The notes beneath the pieces were generated by a model, which saw only the letters and a list, made by a program, of their open reading frames with translations, was not told where the DNA came from and did no database searches. Source: Odoribacter lunatus (lineage in GTDB: Bacteria > Bacteroidota > Bacteroidia > Bacteroidales > Marinifilaceae). Taken from it: 64,000 bases of DNA. The stretch is taken from contig NZ_CALPCZ010000005.1 in assembly GCF_943193135.1 (NCBI RefSeq), positions 45,671-109,670 on the forward strand, given 5' to 3'. The translations under genes were made by a program, and so were the position numbers. Below are positions 18,272 through 25,524 of the stretch, one piece after another. The first letter of the stretch is position 1, and each line of letters begins with the position of its first letter.

Positions 18272-19309
18272 ATGTGTGAGACGGTTGCTGTCGGATTAAG
18301 CGGGGGAGTAGATAGTTTAGTTACTGCCTTGATGTTAAAGCAACAAGGGTATCGGGTGATAGGTGTGTACTTGCAATTGTGGAATAATGATAGTGGGGAA
18401 GAGGTTGCCCGATTGTGCCGTCAATTGAATATTGATTTTGTCACGTATGACGGGGAAAAAGTCTTTCGGAAAGAAGTGGTCACGCCTTTCGTAAATGAAT
18501 ACCTTATAGGGCGTACGCCTAATCCGTGTACGTTTTGTAATGCAACCGTCAAGTGGAATTTACTGGTTGCGGCAGCGGATAGTCTCGGCATACAAAGGGT
18601 GGCAACGGGACATTATGTGCATGTGGAACAAAAGGATACTGGTTGGTATATCCGAAAGGGCAGAGACTCGCAAAAGGACCAGTCTTATTTTTTATGGGGA
18701 TTAAAACAGAACGTGTTGGCTCGTTCCTTGACGCCTTTGGGGGCTTGTACGAAAGCGGAGGTAAAGGCGTATGCAGAGTCAAACGGCTTCTCGGAGGTCA
18801 GTCGTAAAAAGGAGAGTATGGGCATCTGTTTTTTAGAAGGGAAAGATTATCGGGAATTTATAGGTCGGCATGTGGAAGAATCCACTATTGGAGGAATGGG
18901 TGATATTGTAGACCAGGCAGGGCATGTCATCGGGCGGCATGCGGGGCTTTTGAATTATACGGTGGGGCAGAAAAGAGATATGCCTTTGCGTAATGGGCAT
19001 CCCCTTTATGTAAAGGCAATTGATGTGGAAAACAATTGTATCGTAGCGGCGGATAAATCGGATTTGTATGTGGATACTTTGTGCGTCATGCGGGTAAATA
19101 TGGTAAATTGGAAAGATGTTGGAGCGCAAGATATATCTGTAAAAGTGCGGGGTTTGGGATTGAATCCGGAAGGCTTTGCCGTATTGGAACGCCAATCGGA
19201 AAATACGATATCTGTCCGTTTGCAGTCCCCTGCGTGGGCTGTTGCTTCCGGTCAGCCAGTGGCATTCTATCGGGGAGATTATTTGATAGGTGGGGGGATA
19301 AATAGATAA
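18272..19309 (+). CDS. mnmA: tRNA-specific 2-thiouridylase
   Basis: Adds sulfur to U34 of tRNA-Lys, -Glu and -Gln via ATP activation. The ATG at 18272 gives a 345-aa protein beginning directly with the PP-loop motif SGGVDS (10-15); a longer upstream reading would lie inside the SpmAB-like gene and is unlikely. Catalytic cysteines are visible in GRTPNPCTFCN (near 85) and SMGICFLEG (near 185), along with GHYVHV and the DQSYFLWGL tRNA-contact segment. Bacteroidales often have two mnmA paralogues; the other is not in this window. Confidence 0.95.
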   Translation: MCETVAVGLSGGVDSLVTALMLKQQGYRVIGVYLQLWNNDSGEEVARLCRQLNIDFVTYDGEKVFRKEVVTPFVNEYLIGRTPNPCTFCNATVKWNLLVAAADSLGIQRVATGHYVHVEQKDTGWYIRKGRDSQKDQSYFLWGLKQNVLARSLTPLGACTKAEVKAYAESNGFSEVSRKKESMGICFLEGKDYREFIGRHVEESTIGGMGDIVDQAGHVIGRHAGLLNYTVGQKRDMPLRNGHPLYVKAIDVENNCIVAADKSDLYVDTLCVMRVNMVNWKDVGAQDISVKVRGLGLNPEGFAVLERQSENTISVRLQSPAWAVASGQPVAFYRGDYLIGGGINR

Positions 19310-19383
19310 TTGCGATTATTTTTGAAGTGAGAATAGTTTATTATTTAATTTTTTTCTATACATTTGCAGCCGTAAACTCACAT

Positions 19384-19457
19384 CGGGGCGTAGCTCAGTC
19401 CGGTAGAGTACACGTCTGGGGGGCGTGTGGTCGCTGGTTCGAATCCAGTCACCCCGA
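19384..19457 (+). tRNA. tRNA-Pro (anticodon GGG)
   Basis: Folds as a cloverleaf: acceptor CGGGGCG with CACCCCG (one C-A mismatch at position 6-67), D arm GCTC/GAGT, anticodon stem CACGT/GCGTG with loop CTGGGGG (anticodon GGG), T arm GCTGG/CCAGT with loop TTCGAAT, and discriminator A. The CCA end is not encoded. It sits between mnmA and a terminator, at the left border of the accessory region. Confidence 0.95.
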
Positions 19458-19470
19458 CAATTGAAAATCA

Positions 19471-19502
19471 AGAGGTTAGATAACAAGTCTAACCTCTTTT
19501 TT
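19471..19502 (+). terminator. Terminator after tRNA-Pro
   Basis: A perfect 10-bp stem AGAGGTTAGA with TCTAACCTCT around a 7-base loop, followed by T6. It starts 14 bases after the tRNA. Confidence 0.92.
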
Positions 19503-19599
19503 ATTGCTTCGATTAAGGTTTTATTAAGGTTTTCGGGAAACTTAATGCGAATAAATCTCAATTTATAATGCGAAATTCATTTGGTATTTGTTTGTATGC

Positions 19600-20250
19600 T
19601 TACCCGGCTTTATGTAGTTTAGGGGTAATCAATGCTAATTTAAAGGCAGCTTCTTCTTTTCCTTGTTTCATTGCTTTTTCATACCACCGTGCCGCTTCCT
19701 CGTAGTTTTGTTCCACGCCTTGTCCATAATGATACAGGAATCCCACATTGAGCTGTGCCTCGGCAATACCTTGTTGTGCTGCCAAGTGGAAGTACTCAAA
19801 TGCCTTTTGTAAGTCTTTTTTTATTCCGTATCCGTTATAGTAATGGATACCGATATTGAATAGGGCATATTCATCTCCTTTATCAGCAGCCAGCTTAAAA
19901 TAATGGAATCCCCGTTTTTCATCTTTATTAATTCCCTGCCCTTTATTACACATGACCCCCAGCATAAACAAGGCATCTGTATATTGTGATTGTGCAGATT
20001 TAGAGAATAACGTGAATGCTTTTTTGTAGTCTTGTTGGAATAGTTCCCCCTCATAATATAGCCACCCCATAAAGTTTTGTGCTTTTGGATTATTGTTTTC
20101 AGCTAATTCATTGATTTGTTTTAATGCTTCGTTTACTTCTTCATCGGTTATAGCAGTCTCAAACATTCTTACAGCCGATGAAAATTGTAGCTGGTTATTA
20201 TCTCCAGTTACAAGATTTTCCTGAGTGTTGGATTCATTATTCTGTTTCAT
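19600..20250 (-). CDS. Sel1-repeat (TPR-like) protein
   Basis: A 216-aa protein without a signal peptide. From about residue 57 it contains four or five Sel1-like repeats of 36 residues, each with the AxxxFxxAAxxGxxxAxxxLGxxYxxGxGV pattern (for example LAADKGDEYALFNIGIHYYNG and LAAQQGIAEAQLNVGFLYHYG). Such arrays form a superhelical protein-binding scaffold. The first 50 residues are polar and unassigned. No partner gene is obvious. It is monocistronic and lies in accessory DNA after tRNA-Pro. Confidence 0.85.
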   Translation of the reverse strand: MKQNNESNTQENLVTGDNNQLQFSSAVRMFETAITDEEVNEALKQINELAENNNPKAQNFMGWLYYEGELFQQDYKKAFTLFSKSAQSQYTDALFMLGVMCNKGQGINKDEKRGFHYFKLAADKGDEYALFNIGIHYYNGYGIKKDLQKAFEYFHLAAQQGIAEAQLNVGFLYHYGQGVEQNYEEAARWYEKAMKQGKEEAAFKLALITPKLHKAG

Positions 20251-20275
20251 AGCTCTAATTATTAATATTATAGAG

Positions 20276-20283
20276 CAAATTTA
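20276..20283 (-). promoter_or_regulatory. -7 promoter element of the Sel1 gene
   Basis: The minus strand reads TAAATTTG (TAnnTTTG), 25 bases upstream of the ATG at 20250. Confidence 0.5.
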
Positions 20284-20339
20284 CTCAATAGGGATATACC
20301 ATCCTTTTTATACTTCCCTGTGTCTTTTTCTTTCCAAAA

Positions 20340-20363
20340 GAAAAGCCGGAACTAAGTCCGGCT
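20340..20363 (-). terminator. Terminator of the BACON/LRR gene
   Basis: A 7-bp stem AGCCGGA/TCCGGCT (20344-20350 and 20357-20363). On the minus strand it is followed by TTTTCTTTT. It lies about 170 bases past the LRR stop. The sequence between (20364-20534) is A/T-rich with short palindromes and no gene. Confidence 0.65.
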
Positions 20364-20534
20364 AAACTTCAAGATTTTTAATTTATTTTTCAGACAATCA
20401 AGTAGACAGAATTAAGAAATTATTTTTGCCAATCTAATGTTCTACTATCCAATTTCTATCCGCAGATAGGGTAGGATGGTGTTATTTATAGGATAGGGGA
20501 ATCCCCGGTTATCCCAGAGATACCCCTCTAAAAG

Positions 20535-22715
20535 TTATTCCGCTTTGCGGAAATCTATGGTAATGGTTTTGCCATTGTAATCCCAACTTTTTTTATTGTT
20601 TTTTATAGCTTTAGGAATATTATTATTATCAAACCATGCTGTTACGGGAAAAAGACTTATTTCGTCTCCGGGATTGTTATGGCACCATACCGTAGTCAAC
20701 GCAGTACATCCACTTATATCTAAGAAGGTCAGTTGATTACTAGCGCAATCTAAATAGGTCAACGCTGTACATCTGCTTGCATCTAAGGAAGTCAGTTGAT
20801 TATTAAAGCAAGACAAGTGAGTCAATGCAGTATTCTTACTTACATCCAAGTCGGTCAGTTGATTAAAAGAGCAAGTCAAGCTAGTCAACGTGGTACATTC
20901 ATTTAGATTTAAGTTGGTCAGTTGATTAAAAGAGCAATTCAAGCCTGTCAACGCAGTACATCCATTTAGATTTAAGGAGGTCAGTTGATTATTATAGCAA
21001 TTCAAGCTGGTCAACGTAGTATATCCACTTAGATTTAAGGAAGTCAGTTGATTAGTACCGAAATACAAGTAAGCCAACGCAGTACATCCATTTATATCTA
21101 AGAAGGTCAGTTGATTACTAGCGCAATCTAAATAGGTCAACGCAGTATATCCATTTACATCTAATGAGGTCAGTTGATTATTATAGCAAGACAAACTTGT
21201 CAACGCAGTATTCTTACTTACATCTAAGGAAGTCAGTTGATTATCATTGCAATTCAAATAGGTCAACGCTGTATTCTTACTTACGTCTAAGGAAGTCAAT
21301 TGATTCACAGAGCAAGACAAGCCTGTCAACGCAGTACATTCACTTACATCTAAGGACGTCAATTGATTAAGAGAGCAACCTAAGTTTGTCAACGCTGTAT
21401 TCTTACTTACATCTAAGGAAGTTAGTTGATTATCAGTGCACCATACCGTAGTCAACGCAGTACATCTATTTAGATTTAAGGATGTCAGTTGATTATTATC
21501 GCAAACCAATCTTGTCAACGCTGTACATCCGCTTACATTCAAGGACGCGAGTTGATTACAAGAACAATCCAAATTAGTTAAAGATTCAAAGTATTCTATT
21601 CCAGCCAGAGAGGTCAAACCTTTTCCTCCCGCATACCAACTATCATAACTTCCGTTTATACTCAATGTATTGATGTTTTTCACATCAGCCAATGTAATGT
21701 AAGAGGCGTCAGGAATATACCCTTTATTTTTCAATACTTTTGCAAATTCGGGGTCAAAATACTTTGTAATGTTTGGGTTATCGAAATTATTTGTATTAGA
21801 TTGCTGAATATAGACCGTATCGGAGAGTATGCCGTTTTTATCCTGTACGGCAATCTTGGCACTGCGGAGGACGTCGGTGGTGTTTTCATCGATGTGAAAC
21901 AGCAGGCGGTCTACGCGGCTGGCTCTCGTTTCTATCCGGCTAATCCACGAAATGTCATCTCCCACGATGCTGACTTCATAGTCTACGTTGGTTTTCAATT
22001 CCACTACGATGGTCGTATCGTTTGCAGACAGGTTATATTTCGTTTGCGTCAGCACCAATTGGTCTTTTTGCGTCTGATAGATGCGTACAGTGTCTTGCAG
22101 TGAAGCGGCGGAGAAGATGATGTATCCCGTTCGGGAGTCCTCGTCTTCATTCCCTGCGATGATGAAACGGTAGGTCGTATCGCTTATCTCTGACCGCGTT
22201 TCCGGAGCCGGCTGTATCCAGGAATTGCAAAATTCGGGGATAACCACTTCGTATGTCACATTGCTTCTCACCTTGATAGCCAAATCGCCCCCTCCTTGCG
22301 CAACCTCGAATTTCGCTTTATCGAGAATAATGGCATCCTTGCCTTTTTGTGTCACTTCCAGTACTTGGCTCTTATCACCTGCTTTGACGGTTAAATTCAT
22401 GTTGCGGTCTTCCAATTCCCCGTAAGTTTGGGAAGTGACCGTCACCGTCCGGTTGCCCGTTCCGGAAGTAACATCCGTCGTACACCACTCGCTCTCGTTG
22501 GTAATCGTCCACTCCGCATTGCTCGTAATGGTAAATGTCTTCTGTCCGCCCTCCGCATCAAAAACCAAATCCGCGTCGGACAATTCCAGCGTGACAGCTA
22601 CCGGCGTCACCGGAACATCTGGCTCGTCGGGCTCTTCTATGCTTTTGTCTTTGCTGCATCCTATTCCTGCCAATAACAACAATGGTAGGAAAATCAAAAA
22701 ATAGATGTGTCTCAT
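20535..22715 (-). CDS. BACON and leucine-rich-repeat surface lipoprotein
   Basis: A 726-aa exported protein. The signal ends in the lipobox LAGIGC (about Cys20), followed by an acidic/proline linker (EEPDEPDVPVTP) typical of surface-exposed lipoproteins. Residues about 40-310 hold three BACON-like beta-sandwich modules (for example GGQKTFTITSNAEWTI), the kind used by Bacteroidota for carbohydrate or mucin contact. Residues about 375-685 are 14 full and one partial 21-residue leucine-rich repeats (TALTxLxCxxNQLTSLDVS). The C-terminus ends in KTITIDFRKAE. It may be an adhesin, by analogy with BspA-like LRR proteins; this is inferred. It starts 10 bases after the Nmad2-like gene and is probably co-transcribed with it. 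Confidence 0.85.
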   Translation of the reverse strand: MRHIYFLIFLPLLLLAGIGCSKDKSIEEPDEPDVPVTPVAVTLELSDADLVFDAEGGQKTFTITSNAEWTITNESEWCTTDVTSGTGNRTVTVTSQTYGELEDRNMNLTVKAGDKSQVLEVTQKGKDAIILDKAKFEVAQGGGDLAIKVRSNVTYEVVIPEFCNSWIQPAPETRSEISDTTYRFIIAGNEDEDSRTGYIIFSAASLQDTVRIYQTQKDQLVLTQTKYNLSANDTTIVVELKTNVDYEVSIVGDDISWISRIETRASRVDRLLFHIDENTTDVLRSAKIAVQDKNGILSDTVYIQQSNTNNFDNPNITKYFDPEFAKVLKNKGYIPDASYITLADVKNINTLSINGSYDSWYAGGKGLTSLAGIEYFESLTNLDCSCNQLASLNVSGCTALTRLVCDNNQLTSLNLNRCTALTTVWCTDNQLTSLDVSKNTALTNLGCSLNQLTSLDVSECTALTGLSCSVNQLTSLDVSKNTALTYLNCNDNQLTSLDVSKNTALTSLSCYNNQLTSLDVNGYTALTYLDCASNQLTFLDINGCTALAYLYFGTNQLTSLNLSGYTTLTSLNCYNNQLTSLNLNGCTALTGLNCSFNQLTNLNLNECTTLTSLTCSFNQLTDLDVSKNTALTHLSCFNNQLTSLDASRCTALTYLDCASNQLTFLDISGCTALTTVWCHNNPGDEISLFPVTAWFDNNNIPKAIKNNKKSWDYNGKTITIDFRKAE
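20680..21590 (-). repeat. 63-bp tandem repeats encoding the LRR array
   Basis: About 14.5 in-frame copies of a 63-bp unit (21 codons). Copies differ by a few bases. One stretch of about 65 bases starting at 20701 recurs almost exactly at 21079, six units (378 bases) away, which points to a block duplication. It is a hot spot for unequal recombination and length change. Confidence 0.9.
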
Positions 22716-22724
22716 ATCTAAAAA

Positions 22725-23351
22725 TTAATTGTGATTGTTACTACTTGTTTTTTGACACTGTTTAGCACACTGTCTGACGTAATTTATAAATATGGACGCG
22801 TCTTCCGTAATTTCTCCATACCTTGTTTGTGCTTTTGGAATATTCGGACGAATATTTGCAGGCACCTCCAAAGAATCCGCAGCACCGAAATAGTAAAACT
22901 CTTCGCATACCAATACATATTCACCTCTCAAATCCTTGACTTTCTTCTCCTCGGTTTTATTGCTGCTATTGGGGTGTAAAATGAAAGTATTGGGTTGTTG
23001 CGGGTTGGGAATGCACCCATTGGTAGGCTCATAGATGTTGTCACCGTAATAAGCCTTATCATCGGTATTTTTCAAAACGGGACGTTTTTCTTTATAGTGT
23101 TCCCAATATTCCGCATAGGTCAGTTTCTTACTAACCTTAGCTAAATAGACTAATCGTTCTTTCCCGATGTCAGTAGAATACTTTTTAAGACTTTTAGACG
23201 TCCAGCCTGCAATCCAGTTTTCGGGTTGTATAATCCGTCTTAGATTCTCTTTGCACGTAGCCAGTGTCAGTACTCCAAAATAGGGATTGGGAGCAAAGCC
23301 AGTGTCACGTGCCATTTTGTAGCTGTAAAGTCTGTTTTCAGGCTTTTCCAT
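22725..23351 (-). CDS. Nmad2-like putative nucleotide-modification-associated protein
   Basis: A 208-aa cytoplasmic protein. Its start, YSYKMARDTGFAPNPYFGVL followed by TLATCKENLRR and WIAGWTSK, matches my memory of the Nmad2 family (nucleotide modification associated domain 2), predicted from genome context to act in base modification of phage and mobile-element DNA. The catalytic mechanism is not established and I cannot confirm the match without a profile search. No other modification enzyme, methylase or nuclease is adjacent. It leads a two-gene unit with the BACON/LRR lipoprotein gene, an odd pairing. The 220-base region between its promoter and ATG holds no convincing gene. Confidence 0.6.
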   Translation of the reverse strand: MEKPENRLYSYKMARDTGFAPNPYFGVLTLATCKENLRRIIQPENWIAGWTSKSLKKYSTDIGKERLVYLAKVSKKLTYAEYWEHYKEKRPVLKNTDDKAYYGDNIYEPTNGCIPNPQQPNTFILHPNSSNKTEEKKVKDLRGEYVLVCEEFYYFGAADSLEVPANIRPNIPKAQTRYGEITEDASIFINYVRQCAKQCQKTSSNNHN

Positions 23352-23575
23352 ATTTAATTATTTGGCATCCTCTGCAGCCAAAAAGGAAAAGTAATTAAAT
23401 AAAAGAAGCGGGCTGCTGTCCGCATCTTAGTTAGGCATCGCCAAACGCCTGAATACACGCAAATAGACAACCCACAATAATATGGATTGACTTGTGCCTT
23501 GTATGTAGTTAAAATTGGCGACTTTAACAGGAAAAGGCACTTCTTTTCGATAAAAATTAGCCTTGAAAGGCTTGA

Positions 23576-23593
23576 CAAATGTAGGGAATTCCC
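23576..23593 (-). promoter_or_regulatory. Promoter with palindrome before the Nmad2-like gene
   Basis: The minus strand reads TACATTTG (TAnnTTTG) at 23576-23583. Immediately upstream is the perfect 10-base palindrome GGGAATTCCC (23584-23593), placed where a repressor would block RNA polymerase. The leader to the ATG would be about 220 bases, unusually long for this genome. Confidence 0.45.
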
Positions 23594-24009
23594 CTAATTA
23601 AAAAAAGGATACGGAAGAAAATCAGTGATATATGGGAATAGGGTTGATTTAGGGAGCTATGTTTGTAAAGATATGAGACATTAAGATTTGTCGTGTTTGT
23701 GAACACTGATTTTTTCTATTGGTAGTATGTTAAATCTTTATTTCTATCTCTTTTTTCTTTATTGTCATGTACCAATCATAATCTTATCATACGATGACAT
23801 CATTGTTTATATTGCTATATACTCCCTATGCTCATTTCTTATGAGATAGGATAATTTTGATTATCGAACCGCCTCATCTTTCCTCATCACGTTTTTATCC
23901 TTCTATTGGCTTTTATAAGGCGATATATTTATTCAGTAATAAAAACTATTGGAGTGATGAGGTATAATCCCTATACGGCTCTATTTCACGGATTATTTTG
24001 TATATATAG
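23594..24009. other. A/T-rich stretch without a recognisable gene
   Basis: About 415 bases with no open frame of protein-like composition on either strand. A TATGTTTG at 23658-23665 is a possible plus-strand -7 element, and a hairpin followed by T6 lies at 24010-24046. A small plus-strand RNA between them is possible but unsupported otherwise. Confidence 0.4.
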
Positions 24010-24046
24010 ATAGAGGGAGCCATTTCGACTCCCTCTATATGATTTT
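24010..24046. terminator. Hairpin terminator beside the BRO gene
   Basis: A perfect 10-bp stem ATAGAGGGAG with CTCCCTCTAT around a 9-base loop. On the plus strand it is followed by ATGATTTTTT; on the minus strand it comes 17 bases after the BRO stop with A-rich flank before it. It probably works in both directions. Confidence 0.65.
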
Positions 24047-24055
24047 TTGATATTG

Positions 24056-24910
24056 TTATTTTGCTTCTTCACTATCTAAATCCACATCTTCCACTTCTCC
24101 GCTTTGTAATCCTAATATATCTTTTGCGTTTAGAGGAGTAACAACAGATTTCCCCGTCTCTTGTTCTAATTTTATTCGAGCTTCTTTTGCCACATTTCCG
24201 CCTCTACGAGCAACATCTATATGTTCATCAAAAGATTTTGGATTTTGTACTTCAGATATTTCTTTTGTAGAAAGTTCAGCGAGCATGTTTAATACTAATT
24301 CCTTATTAGTCATGTTATCGCGGAGATTTTCTTTCTTCAAGCCTTTGAACTGTTTGTATTCCTTTGCCGTTTTTCCAGCCCATGTTTTATAGATGATGTC
24401 TGTTAAGGTGGCAAATTGTACACCTTCCTGTAGCCCGTGCCGTGTTAAGTCCTTGCGGATTTCTATGCTTTTAATTCTTTGATTAATCCAATTGTCGGAA
24501 TATCCCAACCGTTTGTAATCCATCATAGCCTGCTGAATAGACAATTCGGGGTCTTGCATTTGGTCAAGGCGTTCCTTGGTTACTTGCGCCATCCATAATT
24601 TAAAGGGCTCTGCTTTAGGAGAAGGGATGGATTGTATCAACCGAAATAACTGCTCTGTATCAGCGACATCTGTTTTGTAATATTTTCCATCCGAGGAAGG
24701 CATTTTCAGTTGACTACAATTTGTAGTCAACTCACTTCCTTCTTTTTTTAAGCGAGTTTTTAGCACACTCCAATATTTCCTTGGATTAGGACTATCAGTT
24801 AATACTGCTATCACATCCACAATAGAGAAATACCATTCTTCTTTATCACTATCCCATACGGTACGGACTTTCTTTTCTTCAAAGACTTTTATTGCATTCT
24901 GTTTTGTCAT
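24056..24910 (-). CDS. BRO-family (Bro-N) phage-type protein
   Basis: A 284-aa protein with a Bro-N domain (about 5-115): KVRTVWDSDKEEWYFSIVDV, then LTDSPNPRKYWSVLKTRL and LFRLIQSIPSPKAEPFKLWM. This DNA-binding domain is typical of phage antirepressors and DinD-like proteins. The C-terminal 170 residues (QEGVQFATLTDIIYKTWAGK, AELSTKEISE) resemble the DinD-type region found in chromosomal Bacteroidota homologues. It is probably a regulator left from or carried by mobile DNA. It has its own promoter and hairpin terminator. A broken second copy of the same family lies just upstream. Confidence 0.82.
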   Translation of the reverse strand: MTKQNAIKVFEEKKVRTVWDSDKEEWYFSIVDVIAVLTDSPNPRKYWSVLKTRLKKEGSELTTNCSQLKMPSSDGKYYKTDVADTEQLFRLIQSIPSPKAEPFKLWMAQVTKERLDQMQDPELSIQQAMMDYKRLGYSDNWINQRIKSIEIRKDLTRHGLQEGVQFATLTDIIYKTWAGKTAKEYKQFKGLKKENLRDNMTNKELVLNMLAELSTKEISEVQNPKSFDEHIDVARRGGNVAKEARIKLEQETGKSVVTPLNAKDILGLQSGEVEDVDLDSEEAK

Positions 24911-24932
24911 ATCACCCGGCTTTTGATTGTTA

Positions 24933-24940
24933 CAAATATA
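24933..24940 (-). promoter_or_regulatory. -7 promoter element of the BRO gene
   Basis: The minus strand reads TATATTTG (TAnnTTTG), 22 bases upstream of the BRO ATG. Confidence 0.55.
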
Positions 24941-24967
24941 CCTGTTAGGAATGAGTTATCCTAAATT

Positions 24968-25060
24968 TTACTCCTCGTTTGGCTTTCCTATAGCCATTGA
25001 AACTATACCTCTGAATGAGTTATGGTCTAATCGTTCTTTGGCTACTTGCGCCATCCATAA
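24968..25060 (-). pseudogene. Fragment of a second BRO-family gene
   Basis: The minus strand encodes LWMAQVAKERLD followed by about 18 unrelated residues and a stop. The intact BRO gene next door reads LWMAQVTKERLDQ at the matching position. Only this short core survives, so it is a remnant of a duplicated or recombined BRO gene. It abuts the MscS-like remnant at about 25057-25063. Confidence 0.6.
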
Positions 25061-25200
25061 ACGAAGCAGGTGTAGAAATCATGTCTCCGCACTATTTTGC
25101 CAAACGTGACGGAAGTGCCTCCACCATCCCGGAAGATTATCTGAAAAGCGAATCAATGAAGGGGGACATATATTTTTTCTTAAAGATATGCCAGCTATAA
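25057..25200 (+). pseudogene. 3' remnant of a probable MscS-type channel gene
   Basis: The plus strand encodes INEAGVEIMSPHYFAKRDGS then TIPEDYL, which resembles the C-terminal end of Bacteroidota mechanosensitive MscS channels. The reading frame runs on to a stop at 25198-25200. No membrane part of the gene remains; the sequence switches abruptly to the BRO fragment at about 25060. The family match is from memory and moderate. Confidence 0.45.
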
Positions 25201-25213
25201 AAACGAATTACTT

Positions 25214-25249
25214 CCGTATTATCTCCGTTCCAGAACGGAGATAATACGG
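25214..25249. repeat. Perfect 16-bp inverted repeat (hairpin)
   Basis: CCGTATTATCTCCGTT at 25214-25229 and its exact complement at 25234-25249, with loop CCAG. The flanking ACTTCCGT and a downstream ACGGAAGT can form an alternative stem. No T run follows, so it is not a standard terminator. From 25250 to 25465 I see only an 8-bp hairpin at 25316-25334 and no gene. Confidence 0.7.
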
Positions 25250-25465
25250 AGATGTAACGGAAGTATAACGGCAGTATCTATAAGAGGATGTGCCGTTCAA
25301 TCTGCTGAAGTGCGGTGTCTTAATTTTTAAGACATCCTATCGGAACAACCTGTACATTATCGTGGGGGTACCGGCAGGTAGAATCTCACTTTCAGGTGTG
25401 CAATCAAAGTTTTCTATAATAATGGAAAAAGTGAAAAAGAGGTAATACTGTTTATCAGAAAAGAT

Positions 25466-25473
25466 TATTTTTG
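25466..25473 (+). promoter_or_regulatory. -7 promoter element of the antiporter gene
   Basis: TATTTTTG (TAnnTTTG), 51 bases upstream of the ATG at 25525. Confidence 0.5.
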
Positions 25474-25524
25474 CAAAATAAATTTAATCAGGGAAAAATA
25501 AACGGCTAAATGTAAAGATTGGGT

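Noticed and set aside
19316..19561. 81-aa minus-strand frame reading GDWIRTSDHTPPRRVLYRTE
   Set aside because: It is the antisense of tRNA-Pro, a well-known spurious ORF type, and overlaps the tRNA and its terminator.
20680..21590. Regularly spaced repeats that could suggest a CRISPR array
   Set aside because: The 63-bp units are in frame, have no unique spacers, and encode leucine-rich repeats; no cas genes are nearby.
23354..23578. 74-aa minus-strand frame just upstream of the Nmad2-like gene
   Set aside because: Its TTG start is the TTTG of the -7 promoter element, composition is not protein-like, and no family is evident.
19384..25500. Integrated element with att sites at the tRNA-Pro 3' end
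   Set aside because: No integrase gene and no repeat of the tRNA 3' end was found on the right flank, so a defined integrative element cannot be claimed.
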